DNA of 64,000 nt. Source: Pseudomonas putida NBRC 14164. Its GTDB lineage: Bacteria; Pseudomonadota; Gammaproteobacteria; Pseudomonadales; Pseudomonadaceae. The translations under genes were made by a program, and so were the position numbers. The notes below the pieces were generated by a model. That model was not told the origin of the DNA and searched no databases. It saw only the letters and a program-made list of their open reading frames with translations. Numbering within the stretch: position 1 is the first letter of the stretch; each line of letters starts with the position of its first letter. Where the stretch lies: assembly GCF_000412675.1 (NCBI RefSeq), contig NC_021505.1:6070501-6134500 (forward strand), written 5' to 3'. This document shows, in pieces, positions 44,087 through 52,331 of the stretch.

Positions 44087-44106
44087 AACAAAAATCAATA
44101 TTTGTT
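44087..44106. promoter_or_regulatory. Inverted repeat between pycA and its LysR regulator
   Basis: AACAAA-N8-TTTGTT (44087-44106) in an unusually AT-rich stretch (ataaacaaaaatcaatattt), 63 bp before the regulator start and 108 bp before pycA; probable LysR-type site. Confidence 0.55.
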
Positions 44107-44168
44107 AGAGGCAACATTAGTAAAAGCTTATAGTGCAGTTACAAGGTGTTGCCGAAGGGCGGGTAAAA

Positions 44169-45131
44169 ATGCGTAAGTCATTGATGCGTATGACTTTGCG
44201 TCAATTGCAGATCTTCAATGAGGTGTGCGATTTGCGCTCGTACAGCCGTGCGGCGGAGGAGATGTCGCTGACGCAACCCGCCGTTAGTCTACAGATCCGC
44301 CAGCTCGAAGAGCTGATCGGCCAGCCGCTGTTCGAGTACGTGGGCAAGAAGCTCTACCTGACCGAAGCGGCCGAAGCCCTGCAACGCGCCAGCCGCGACA
44401 TCTTCGGGCGCCTCGAGAGCCTGGACATGCAGCTGTCGGACATGCAGGGCTCATTGCAGGGGCAGCTCAAACTGGCGATCGAGTCCAGCGCCAAGTACTT
44501 CGTGCCACACCTGTTCGCCGCCTTCAAGCAGCGTCACCCGGAGGTCAACCTGACCCTTACGGTGGTCAATCGCGCCCAGGCCATCCGCCGCCTTTCGGAT
44601 AACCGCGACGACATCATCATCATGTCGATGGTGCCGCAGGACATGGGCCTGGAATTTCTGCCGTTCCTCAACAACCCGATCATCGCGGTGGCACCGCCCG
44701 AGCACCCGCTGTGCAAGCTGGACCAGCTGCGCCTTCAGGACCTGGAGCCTCATACCCTGCTGGTACGCGAACAAGGCTCAGGTACGCGCAAGGCCTGCGA
44801 GGAGTATTTCAAGGACAAGCGCGTGCATTTCACCCAGACCCTGGAGGTGGCCTCGGCCGATGCCCAGCGCGAGTGCGTCATCGCCGGCCTGGGGATTGCC
44901 CTGCTGACCCGCCATGCGGTCAACCTGGAACTGGCCACCGGTGCGCTGAAGGAGCTACCGGTGGAAGAGCTGCCGCTGTACCGCAGCTGGTGCGTGGTGC
45001 AGTCCAAGGCCAAGCGGCAGTCGCCGGTGGCCTTGGCGTTTCTGGCGTTCATCCGCAGCGAACGTGCGCTGATCAGCGCGCTGGTTGAGCGTTTTTCGGG
45101 GAAGTTGCCGCTGAAGACTGCCGCACTGTGA
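44169..45131 (+). CDS. pycR: LysR-type regulator of pyruvate carboxylase (PycR-like)
   Basis: 320 residues from ATG 44169 (MRKSLMRMTLRQLQIF; ATG 44190 is also possible). HTH LRSYSRAAEEMSLTQPAVSL and a CysB/CbbR-like ligand domain (LKLAIESSAKYFVPHLFAAF). It diverges from pycA across an AT-rich operator region; in P. aeruginosa the LysR gene in this position is PycR. Its 3' end overlaps the convergent small gene at 45073 by 59 bp. Confidence 0.85.
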   Translation: MRKSLMRMTLRQLQIFNEVCDLRSYSRAAEEMSLTQPAVSLQIRQLEELIGQPLFEYVGKKLYLTEAAEALQRASRDIFGRLESLDMQLSDMQGSLQGQLKLAIESSAKYFVPHLFAAFKQRHPEVNLTLTVVNRAQAIRRLSDNRDDIIIMSMVPQDMGLEFLPFLNNPIIAVAPPEHPLCKLDQLRLQDLEPHTLLVREQGSGTRKACEEYFKDKRVHFTQTLEVASADAQRECVIAGLGIALLTRHAVNLELATGALKELPVEELPLYRSWCVVQSKAKRQSPVALAFLAFIRSERALISALVERFSGKLPLKTAAL

Positions 45132-45291
45132 GTGCTTGCAACTCGGGATAATCCACCAGGTCGCGCAGCAGTTGACGTTGGTCGCAATACACCTCGATCG
45201 CGCGGCGGTATTCCATGCGGCGCTGATCTTTTTCCTGCTGCTTGCGAGCTTTGGCGTTGGGTTGGTAGATACCGTCGTGGTCACGTGCCAT
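45073..45291 (-). CDS. Small conserved hypothetical protein (possible PA3496 family)
   Basis: 72 residues, highly charged: MARDHDGIYQPNAKARKQQE then KDQRRMEYRRAIEVYCDQRQ. Helical and basic, no signal peptide or membrane segment. It resembles, from memory, short Pseudomonas proteins labelled 'PA3496 family'; no function is known. Its last 59 bp overlap the end of the convergent LysR gene, so its C-terminal residues (QSSAATSPKNAQPAR) may be shaped by that gene. Confidence 0.65.
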   Translation of the reverse strand: MARDHDGIYQPNAKARKQQEKDQRRMEYRRAIEVYCDQRQLLRDLVDYPELQALTVRQSSAATSPKNAQPAR

Positions 45292-45386
45292 TGCCTGTCT
45301 CCCAGATAGGATGCGGGAGTTTCAGACTGGCCTTGAAGGTTTACGGTTTGGCTGTGGGATGGTGACAGAATCGTGAATTTTTACTG

Positions 45387-45496
45387 CCTGTAGCGGCCTC
45401 TTCGCGGGCTTGCCCGCTCCCACAGGTACTGTGCACCTTTTTGATTCGGTGCAATTGCTCTGGAAGCGGGCAAGCCCGCGAAGAGGCCGCTACAGG
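45387..45496. repeat. REP pair with extended arms
   Basis: cctgtagcggcctcttcgcg ggc...gctcccacagg and facing aagcgggcaagcccgcgaag...gctacagg. The outermost cctgtag and ctacagg extend the palindrome beyond other copies; the right copy has tctggaag in place of tgtgggag. Confidence 0.87.
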
Positions 45497-45502
45497 TTGA
45501 AT

Positions 45503-46369
45503 TCAGTCATCTGTAGCCTTGATCGACTTGGGCGACAAACGCAGGCTGCGCAAGCTGCGCTTCACGCTTTTCAGGTGGTTGACCAGGCTCGGGCCGCGCG
45601 CCATGGCCACGCCCATGGCCAACACGTCGATTACCACCAGGTGAGCGATACGCGAGGTCAGCGGGGTGTAGATTTCGGTGTCTTCATGCACGTCTATCGC
45701 CAGGTTCACGGTCGACAGCTCGGCCAGCGGCGTCTGGCTTGGGCACAGGGTAATCAGGTTGGCACCGCTCTCACGCACCAGGTTGGCGGTGATCAGCAGG
45801 TCCTTGGAACGGCCCGACTGGGAAATGCACACCGCCACATCGCCAGGCCTCAAGGTTACTGCCGACATCGCCTGCATGTGCGGGTCGGAATACGCGGCCG
45901 CACTGAGCAGCAGGCGGAAGAACTTGTGCTGGGCGTCCGCCGCAACCGCGCCGGATGCACCAAAGCCATAGAACTCCACACGCTGCGCCTGGGCCATGGC
46001 GCTCACGGCCTGTTGCAGCGCATGCGGGTCGAGGTGCTCGCGCACTTCCATCAACGTGTGCAGGGTGGTGTCGAAAATCTTCAGGCTGTAGTCGGCAACC
46101 GAGTCGTCTTCATGAATGGCGAACTGGCCAAAACTGGCCCCGGCGGCCAGGCTCTGCGCCAGTTTCAATTTCAGGTCCTGGAAGCCCGAGCAACCGATCG
46201 CCCGGCAGAAACGCACGATCGTCGGTTCACTGATACCCACGCTGTGCGCCAGGTCGGCCATCGAGCTGTGCATGACCGCAGCCGGGTCGAGCAGCACGTG
46301 GTCGGCCACTTTGAGTTCCGATTTGCGCAGCAGGTGGCGCGATTGGGCGATATGTTGCAACAGATTCAC
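45503..46369 (-). CDS. RpiR/HexR-family regulator (HTH + SIS domain)
   Basis: 288 residues. HTH_6 domain (~1-77; MADLAHSVGISEPTIVRFCRAIGCSGFQDLK split over the recognition helix) and a SIS sugar-isomerase domain (~125-255; RVEFYGFGASGAVAADAQHK, GDVAVCISQSGRSKDLL) that binds phosphosugars. It is divergent from zwf, with a HexR-like palindrome between. P. putida has a HexR beside another zwf copy, so I treat this as a HexR paralogue rather than giving the symbol. Likely effector: 2-keto-3-deoxy-6-phosphogluconate or a relative. Confidence 0.88.
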   Translation of the reverse strand: MNLLQHIAQSRHLLRKSELKVADHVLLDPAAVMHSSMADLAHSVGISEPTIVRFCRAIGCSGFQDLKLKLAQSLAAGASFGQFAIHEDDSVADYSLKIFDTTLHTLMEVREHLDPHALQQAVSAMAQAQRVEFYGFGASGAVAADAQHKFFRLLLSAAAYSDPHMQAMSAVTLRPGDVAVCISQSGRSKDLLITANLVRESGANLITLCPSQTPLAELSTVNLAIDVHEDTEIYTPLTSRIAHLVVIDVLAMGVAMARGPSLVNHLKSVKRSLRSLRLSPKSIKATDD

Positions 46370-46413
46370 GGGCTGGACTCGGTTATGATCGACTGGCCGG
46401 GTTGTAGCTTTCT

Positions 46414-46428
46414 TGTAGTTATACTACA
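46414..46428. promoter_or_regulatory. HexR-type operator
   Basis: TGTAGTTATACTACA, a perfect 15-bp palindrome (TGTAGT-TAT-ACTACA) matching the HexR family pattern TGTARTNNNAYTACA. It lies 45 bp from the regulator start and 45 bp from zwf; a second half-site gttgtag is at 46400-46407. Confidence 0.75.
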
Positions 46429-46472
46429 TGGACGCCAACCCGCCCAGTTAAACGAACGTGGAGAGTGGCGGT

Positions 46473-47915
46473 TTGACTATTCCTTGCGACATTCTGGTGT
46501 TCGGTGGCACCGGCGATCTGGCCCTGCACAAACTCCTCCCGGCGCTCTATCACTTGTATCGCGAGGCGCGTCTGAACAACGCGGTACGCATCATCGCCCT
46601 CGCCCGCCGCAACATAAGCCGTAACGAATACCTCAAGCTCGCAGAACGCCATTGCCGAGCGCAGATTGCCCGCAATGACTTCGACGAAGACATATGGCAA
46701 CGGTTTGCCGCGCGCCTCGACTACTTTCCCATGGATGCTTCGCAAAGCGCCGACTTCGGCCGCCTGGCGCGCTACCTGGGCGAACCTGGCGGGCTGACGC
46801 GCATTTTCTACCTGGCCACCGCTCCCAACCTGTTCGTGCCGATTGCCAATCACCTGCGTAACGCAGGCCTGGCCGACCCCGAAGCGCGCATCGTGCTGGA
46901 GAAGCCGATTGGTCACTCGCTAGCCTCGGCCACCGCCATCAACGAAGCGATTGGCGCAGTGTTCGACGAAAACCAGGTATTTCGCATCGACCACTACCTG
47001 GGCAAGGAAACCGTGCAGAACCTCATGGCCCTGCGCTTCGCCAACGCCCTGTTGGAGCCGGTGTGGCGCAACAATCAGGTCGACCACGTACAGATCAGCG
47101 TTTGCGAAACCCTGGGGGTAGAGAACCGCGGCGCCTACTACGACCGCGCCGGGGCAACCCGCGACATGCTGCAAAACCACCTGTTGCAGCTGCTGTGCCT
47201 GGTGGCCATGGAGCCACCTGCGCAGTTCGAGGCTGAAGCGGTGCGCGACGAAAAGGTGAAGATCCTGCGGGCCCTCAAACCCATCACCGGCCAGGACGTG
47301 CAGGACAAGACCGTGCGCGGTCAGTACGGTGCCGGGCACATCGGCGGCCAGGAGGTGCCGGCCTATTACTTCGAAAAGGACGTCGACAACGACAGCGATA
47401 CCGAAACCTTCGTGGCCATCGAAGCGCACATCGACAACTGGCGCTGGGCAGGTGTGCCTTTCTACTTGCGCACCGGCAAGCGCATGGCGCGCCGCTCGTC
47501 GCAGATCGTCATCCAGTTCAAGCCGGTACCCCACGAGCTGTTCAGCGGTGGCCAGGTCAACCAGCTGTTGATCCAGCTGCAACCGGATGAGCGCATCAGC
47601 CTGCGCATGATGACCAAGAGCCCAGGCAAGGGCATGCGGCTGGAGCCAGTCGAGCTGGACCTGAACCTGGCTCAGGTATTCAGCCAGACCCGCCGCTGGG
47701 AAGCTTACGAACGCCTGCTGCTGGACATCGTGGAGGGTGATTCGACACTGTTCATGCGCCGCGATGAGGTGGAGGCGGCCTGGCACTGGATTGATCCGTT
47801 AATGAAGGGTTGGCAGGAACACTTTCAGGCGCCACGCCACTATGCCGCCGGGAGCAATGGCCCGGAACAGGCCGGTAGCCTGCTGGCCAGGCATGGCAGG
47901 CATTGGTACAGCTGA
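46473..47915 (+). CDS. zwf: Glucose-6-phosphate dehydrogenase
   Basis: 480 residues from TTG 46473 (LTIPCDILVFGGTGDLALHK); GGAG ends 9 nt upstream. A GTG five codons earlier (46458) is the alternative. The nucleotide motif FGGTGDLALHKLLPAL, the EKPIGHSL segment and the active-site RIDHYLGKE with catalytic His are intact. It oxidises glucose 6-phosphate to 6-phosphogluconolactone with NAD(P)+. P. putida has several zwf genes; this one sits apart from edd/pgl and matches the copy I remember as zwfC. Confidence 0.95.
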   Translation: MTIPCDILVFGGTGDLALHKLLPALYHLYREARLNNAVRIIALARRNISRNEYLKLAERHCRAQIARNDFDEDIWQRFAARLDYFPMDASQSADFGRLARYLGEPGGLTRIFYLATAPNLFVPIANHLRNAGLADPEARIVLEKPIGHSLASATAINEAIGAVFDENQVFRIDHYLGKETVQNLMALRFANALLEPVWRNNQVDHVQISVCETLGVENRGAYYDRAGATRDMLQNHLLQLLCLVAMEPPAQFEAEAVRDEKVKILRALKPITGQDVQDKTVRGQYGAGHIGGQEVPAYYFEKDVDNDSDTETFVAIEAHIDNWRWAGVPFYLRTGKRMARRSSQIVIQFKPVPHELFSGGQVNQLLIQLQPDERISLRMMTKSPGKGMRLEPVELDLNLAQVFSQTRRWEAYERLLLDIVEGDSTLFMRRDEVEAAWHWIDPLMKGWQEHFQAPRHYAAGSNGPEQAGSLLARHGRHWYS

Positions 47916-47956
47916 AGCGCTTCGCTCTGCTGTGCGGGCAGGTGCTGCAAGCACTC

Positions 47957-47991
47957 TGTCCTGGGAAGGTCATACCGCTCTTCCCAAGACA
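47957..47991 (+). promoter_or_regulatory. Hairpin abutting the Shine-Dalgarno of the small gene at 48003
   Basis: tgtcctgggaag / cttcccaagaca, 11 of 12 pairs, 11-nt loop. The 3' arm runs directly into AGGAG (47991-47995), the ribosome site of the next gene. It may influence translation, or end zwf transcription partially. Confidence 0.5.
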
Positions 47992-48002
47992 GGAGTATGG
48001 AA

Positions 48003-48320
48003 ATGATCATCGAATGCAAAGACTGGAAAGCCCATCACGACAAGATGCCACCAGGCACTCGCCTGCGGGTGCAGGGCACAATCACCGTGAGTCATGCAGG
48101 CATAGTCCCGGTACTGGTCAAGCGCAGAAAGCAGGACAGGTCCTTTGCACTGGCCCTGGAGCTTGAACTGCAGCAACAGGACGGTAACTTCATGCAGGTT
48201 GTCTGCGACAAGCAAGTGACGTTCGAAACGCAAGACGAGCACGGCCAGATCCCGAAGGTGGACATTATCCACGACGGTAAACTGATCGCCTGCATCACCG
48301 ACATCGTGGAAACCCATTGA
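48003..48320 (+). CDS. Conserved hypothetical protein, 105 aa
   Basis: 105 residues from ATG 48003 (MIIECKDWKAHHDKM); AGGAG is 7 nt upstream, whereas ATG 47997 is too close to it. Soluble, probably beta-rich (TRLRVQGTITVSHAGIVPVL, FALALELELQQQDG, QVTFETQDEHG), two Cys. I do not recognise a family. Same direction as zwf with an 87-bp gap and a hairpin over the ribosome site; a terminator-like hairpin follows. Confidence 0.75.
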   Translation: MIIECKDWKAHHDKMPPGTRLRVQGTITVSHAGIVPVLVKRRKQDRSFALALELELQQQDGNFMQVVCDKQVTFETQDEHGQIPKVDIIHDGKLIACITDIVETH

Positions 48321-48330
48321 TGTAGACGCG

Positions 48331-48365
48331 GCGGCCGCTGCAAGCGCATCGCCTGTAGTGGCCGC
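48331..48365 (+). terminator. Terminator-like hairpin after the small gene
   Basis: gcggccgctgca / tgtagtggccgc, 12 pairs including two G-U, then tttgtatgttt. Located 11 nt after the stop. Confidence 0.65.
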
Positions 48366-48438
48366 TTTGTATGTTTGCCAGGGTGAATATTTATACAGTG
48401 CCATTTACCCTTCCCCTGCTGCGCCCTAGAATGGCCCG

Positions 48439-50625
48439 ATGCACACAGATGACCTCTCCCTCCTGCTGAACTCCCTCAACGATGCTCAACGCCAGGCCGT
48501 CGCGGCCAAGCTCGGGCGTCAACTGGTGCTTGCTGGCGCCGGCTCCGGTAAAACCCGCGTGCTGGTGCACCGCATCGCCTGGCTGATCCAGGTGGAGCAG
48601 GCATCGCCGCATTCGATCCTGTCGGTGACCTTCACCAACAAGGCGGCGGCAGAAATGCGCCACCGGATCGAGCAACTGCTGGGGATCAACCCGGCAGGCA
48701 TGTGGGTCGGCACCTTCCACGGCCTCGCCCATCGCCTGCTGCGGGCCCACTGGCAGGAAGCGCGGCTGGTGCAGAACTTCCAGATCCTCGACAGCGATGA
48801 CCAGCAGCGCCTGATCAAGCGGGTCATGCGCGAGCTGGGCCTGGACGAGCAGAAGTGGCCGGCACGCCAGGCCCAGTGGTTCATCAACGGGCAGAAGGAC
48901 GAAGGCCTGCGCCCGCAGCATATACAGGCTGGGGGCGACCTGTTCCTGGCGACCATGCGCGAGGTGTATACCGCCTACGAACAGGCCTGTGAGCGCGCCG
49001 GGGTCATCGACTTCTCCGAACTGTTGCTGCGCGCCCTGGACCTGTGGCGCGACCACCCGGGCCTGCTTGAGCACTACCAGCGGCGCTTCCAGCATGTGCT
49101 GGTAGACGAATTCCAGGATACCAACGCCGTGCAGTACGCCTGGCTGCGCCTGCTGGCACGCGGTGGTGCCAGCCTGATGGCGGTGGGCGACGACGACCAG
49201 TCGATCTACGGCTGGCGCGGTGCCAAGATCGAGAACATCCACCAGTACACGGCCGACTTCCCCGACGCCGAAATGATCCGCCTGGAGCAGAACTACCGCT
49301 CCACCGGCGGCATCCTCAAGGCCGCCAACGCGCTGATCGTCAACAACACCGGGCGCCTGGGCAAAGAACTGTGGACCGACATGGGCGAAGGCGAACCGCT
49401 GACCCTGTACGCGGCCTACAACGAGCACGACGAAGCGCGCTACGTGGTTGAAACCATCGAAAGCCTGGTCAAGCAGGGCAATGCGCGTAACGAAATCGCC
49501 ATCCTGTACCGTTCCAACGCCCAGTCGCGGGTGCTGGAAGAGGCCCTGCTGCGCGAGCGTATCCCCTACCGCATCTATGGTGGCCAGCGCTTCTTCGAAC
49601 GCGCCGAAATCAAGAACGCCATGGCTTACCTGCGGCTGATCGAAGGGCGTGGCAACGACGCGGCCCTGGAGCGGGTGATCAACGTGCCGCCACGCGGCAT
49701 TGGCGAGAAGACCGTCGAAGCCATCCGTGAGCATGCCCGCCACAGCCAGCTGTCGATGTGGGAAGCCATGTGCCAGCTGCTGGCGGCCAAGGCCATGAAG
49801 GGCCGCGCCGCCAGCGCCCTGGGCGCCTTCATCGAGCTGATCGAGGGGTTGGCTGCCAAGGTCACGGACATGCCCCTGCATACCATGACCCAGACCACCA
49901 TCGAACAGTCCGGGCTGATCACCTATCACCAGGAAGAAAAGGGTGAAAAGGGCCAGGCACGGGTAGAAAACCTTGAGGAACTGGTGAGCGCGGCGCGCAA
50001 CTTCGAGTCCACCGACGAAGACGCCGATCTCTCGCCGCTCTCGGCCTTCCTCGGCCATGCCTCGCTCGAAGCCGGCGATACCCAGGCCGACGAGCATGAG
50101 GACAGCGTCCAGCTGATGACCTTGCACAGCGCCAAGGGCCTGGAGTTCCCGTATGTGTTCCTGGTGGGCATGGAAGAAGGCCTGTTCCCGCACAAGATGA
50201 GCCTGGAAGAGCCCGGCCGCCTGGAAGAGGAACGCCGCCTGGCCTATGTCGGGATTACCCGCGCCATGCGCCAACTGGTCATGACCTACGCCGAAACACG
50301 TCGCCTGTATGGCAGCGAGACCTACAACAAGGTGTCGCGTTTCGTACGTGAAATTCCGGCCGGCCTGATTCAGGAAGTGCGCCTGTCCAACAGCGTCAGC
50401 CGCCCGTTCAGTGGGGCCAAGACGGCCACCAACAGCAACCTGTTCGCCAATGCCAATATTCCGCAGACAGCGTTCAACCTCGGTCAGCGTGTGCAACATG
50501 CGGTGTTTGGCGAAGGCGTGATCCTCAACTTCGAGGGTTCGGGCGCCCAGGCACGGGTGCAGGTGAACTTTGCCGAAGGCAGCAAGTGGCTGATGCTGGG
50601 GTACGCCAAGCTCGAAGCCATCTGA
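48439..50625 (+). CDS. uvrD: UvrD DNA helicase II
   Basis: 728 residues, full length. Superfamily 1 helicase: LVLAGAGSGKTRVLVHR (Walker A, ~31-39), SVTFTNKAAAEMR, LVDEFQDTN (motif II), GDDDQSIYGWRGA (motif III), LEQNYRSTGGIL (motif IV), VQLMTLHSAKGLEFPYVFLV and YVGITRAM. It unwinds DNA in nucleotide excision and mismatch repair. The C-terminus ending QVNFAEGSKWLMLGYAKLE is UvrD-type rather than Rep. Single gene. Confidence 0.97.
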   Translation: MHTDDLSLLLNSLNDAQRQAVAAKLGRQLVLAGAGSGKTRVLVHRIAWLIQVEQASPHSILSVTFTNKAAAEMRHRIEQLLGINPAGMWVGTFHGLAHRLLRAHWQEARLVQNFQILDSDDQQRLIKRVMRELGLDEQKWPARQAQWFINGQKDEGLRPQHIQAGGDLFLATMREVYTAYEQACERAGVIDFSELLLRALDLWRDHPGLLEHYQRRFQHVLVDEFQDTNAVQYAWLRLLARGGASLMAVGDDDQSIYGWRGAKIENIHQYTADFPDAEMIRLEQNYRSTGGILKAANALIVNNTGRLGKELWTDMGEGEPLTLYAAYNEHDEARYVVETIESLVKQGNARNEIAILYRSNAQSRVLEEALLRERIPYRIYGGQRFFERAEIKNAMAYLRLIEGRGNDAALERVINVPPRGIGEKTVEAIREHARHSQLSMWEAMCQLLAAKAMKGRAASALGAFIELIEGLAAKVTDMPLHTMTQTTIEQSGLITYHQEEKGEKGQARVENLEELVSAARNFESTDEDADLSPLSAFLGHASLEAGDTQADEHEDSVQLMTLHSAKGLEFPYVFLVGMEEGLFPHKMSLEEPGRLEEERRLAYVGITRAMRQLVMTYAETRRLYGSETYNKVSRFVREIPAGLIQEVRLSNSVSRPFSGAKTATNSNLFANANIPQTAFNLGQRVQHAVFGEGVILNFEGSGAQARVQVNFAEGSKWLMLGYAKLEAI

Positions 50626-50757
50626 AGACCAAGGCCGCCCTGCCGGGGCGCCTTGTAACATTCAGGCAAAAGCTCGAAACACTATGTCGCTGGTCATGTG
50701 CCCGGGAACCTGTGCACCATGACGCGCGTGCAAACCACAACAGGGGATATCCCACTT

Positions 50758-51612
50758 ATGCAACGTTTTCTTAGCATCGCACTGGCGCTCTGCGTCGGCC
50801 TGACGCTGAGCCTGGACGCCAACGCCAAGCGTTTCGGCGGCGGCAAGAGCTCGGGCTCCGCGCCTATCCACCAGACCCGCCAGGCTACGCCAACCACGCC
50901 TGCCGCCGCACCGGCTGCCGCACCTGGTCGTGCAGCTCCGGCCGCCAGCGGTGCTTCGCGCTGGCTGGGCCCACTGGCCGGCCTGGCCGCCGGTGGCCTG
51001 CTGGCGTCCATGTTCATGGGCGACGGTTTCGAGGGCTTCCAGATCATGGACTTCCTGATCGTGGCGCTCATCGCCTTCCTGGTGTTCCGCTTCATTGCCG
51101 CACGCCGCCGCCAGCAGCAGCCGCAAATGGCCATGCCAGGCCATGCGCCGATGCAGCGTGAAGCTCACAACCAGCCGGCACAGCAATCGGTGTTTGGTGG
51201 TTCGGCTGCACCTGCCGCCGCTGCCCCGGTGATCAACGCCCCGGCCTGGTTCAACGAGCAAAGCTTCCTGGCTGCTGCCCGTAACCACTTCCAGTCGCTG
51301 CAGCAGCACTGGGATGCCAACGAAATGGACAAGATCACCGAGTTCGTCACCCCGCAAATGCTCGAGTTCCTCAAGCGTGAGCGTGCTGAACTGGGTGACG
51401 GCTTCCAGTCCACCTACATCGACAACCTCGAAGTACAGCTGGACGGTATCGACGACCGAGCCGACCGTACCGACGCCACCCTGACCTTCCGTGGCGTGTC
51501 GAAGAACTCGCGCTTCGACCAGGGCGAAGTGTTCAGCGAAAGCTGGCACATGGTTCGCGCCCCAGGCGAGAACCAGCCTTGGCTGGTCGCCGGTATCCGT
51601 CAAAACGGCTAA
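50758..51612 (+). CDS. Tim44-like domain membrane protein
   Basis: 284 residues from ATG 50758 (MQRFLSIALALCVGLTLSLD). Signal peptide, a Ser/Pro/Ala-rich stretch with KRFGGGKSSG, two closely spaced hydrophobic segments (~80-95 LGPLAGLAAGGLLASMF and ~105-120 FLIVALIAFLVFRFIA), and a C-terminal Tim44/TIM44-like domain (~170-284; FNEQSFLAAARNHFQSLQQH). The family is common in proteobacteria; its function is unclear. A strong terminator follows. Confidence 0.88.
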   Translation: MQRFLSIALALCVGLTLSLDANAKRFGGGKSSGSAPIHQTRQATPTTPAAAPAAAPGRAAPAASGASRWLGPLAGLAAGGLLASMFMGDGFEGFQIMDFLIVALIAFLVFRFIAARRRQQQPQMAMPGHAPMQREAHNQPAQQSVFGGSAAPAAAAPVINAPAWFNEQSFLAAARNHFQSLQQHWDANEMDKITEFVTPQMLEFLKRERAELGDGFQSTYIDNLEVQLDGIDDRADRTDATLTFRGVSKNSRFDQGEVFSESWHMVRAPGENQPWLVAGIRQNG

Positions 51613-51630
51613 CCGCAGCGTGCTGTACAA

Positions 51631-51658
51631 AAAACCCCGGGCCTGTCCCGGGGTTTTT
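51631..51658 (+). terminator. Terminator after the Tim44-like gene
   Basis: aaaaccccggg-cctgt-cccggggtttttgc: 8-bp GC stem followed by T5. The A-run on the other side makes it bidirectional. Confidence 0.93.
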
Positions 51659-51726
51659 GCTTTTGCCAGAGTGGCCTACTAGGGTATAACGCGCAGCGTT
51701 GTCATCTAGGTCAGAGGAAGTGAACC

Positions 51727-52134
51727 GTGGAAGAAGTGATCGAACAACTCCGTGAAGCCAATCAGCCAGTGCCGGTGCCCCTGGAGCTTCCCGACGAGGA
51801 CCAGTTGGTCGAAATCGAAGAAGAGCTGTTCATCAACATACCGTTCGTGTTCAAAGAGTTTCTACTGACCGTCAGCGACGTGGTGTATGGCTCGCTGGAG
51901 CCGGTGACTGTCACCGACCCACAATCGCACACCTACCTGCCCGACGTCGCCGCCAACGCCTGGGATGCCGGCGTGCCGCGCGACCTGATTCCGCTGTGCC
52001 AGGACGGCGACAACTACTACTGCGTCGAAGAAGACGGCACCGTGGTGCTGTGGGATGCGGAAGAGGAAATCGCCGGTGAAGAGAGCTGGGAGTCGGTGTG
52101 GCACTGGGCGCGGGATGTGTGGCTGGAGAGCTGA
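51727..52134 (+). CDS. SMI1/KNR4 (SUKH) family protein
   Basis: 135 residues, GTG start at 51727 with AGAGGAAG 5-12 nt upstream. SUKH signature: LELPDEDQLVEIEEELFINI, PFVFKEFLLTVSDVVYG and VPRDLIPLCQDGDNYYCVEE. Many SUKH proteins are immunity proteins to contact-dependent or polymorphic toxins; no toxin gene is adjacent, so this may be a housekeeping or orphan member. Very acidic. Confidence 0.85.
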   Translation: MEEVIEQLREANQPVPVPLELPDEDQLVEIEEELFINIPFVFKEFLLTVSDVVYGSLEPVTVTDPQSHTYLPDVAANAWDAGVPRDLIPLCQDGDNYYCVEEDGTVVLWDAEEEIAGEESWESVWHWARDVWLES

Positions 52135-52162
52135 TCTCAATCTCTGCAGCGCCTGTGCGATA

Positions 52163-52199
52163 CCTGTGGGAGCGGGCAAGCCCGCGAAGAGGCCGGTAC
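52163..52199. repeat. Single REP
   Basis: cctgtgggagcgggcaagcc followed by cgcgaagaggccgg; only one arm is present, between convergent SUKH and antiporter genes. Confidence 0.82.
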
Positions 52200-52331
52200 A
52201 GGCACAGGAAAATTTATGGCCCAGTGCCATCAATGTAGCTAGAATCGCCAGGCTTTCTGCGCCTGGCGACATTGCTACCGCTCCATCCCCTCGGACGACG
52301 ATGAAATCTTGCGCAGGGACCATTGCTCCCT

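Noticed and set aside
40804..44087. Two long plus-strand frames opposite oadA and pycA
   Set aside because: Shadows of the pyruvate carboxylase genes; translations lack domains.
45503..46369. Naming this regulator hexR
   Set aside because: P. putida has a better hexR candidate next to another zwf; the present gene is called a HexR-type paralogue.
48391..50661. 756-codon open frame opposite uvrD
   Set aside because: Antisense shadow of an intact uvrD; no motifs or ribosome site.
51727..52134. SUKH protein as part of a toxin-immunity pair
   Set aside because: No toxin, Rhs or secretion gene lies next to it; Tim44-like and Kef-type neighbours give no support.
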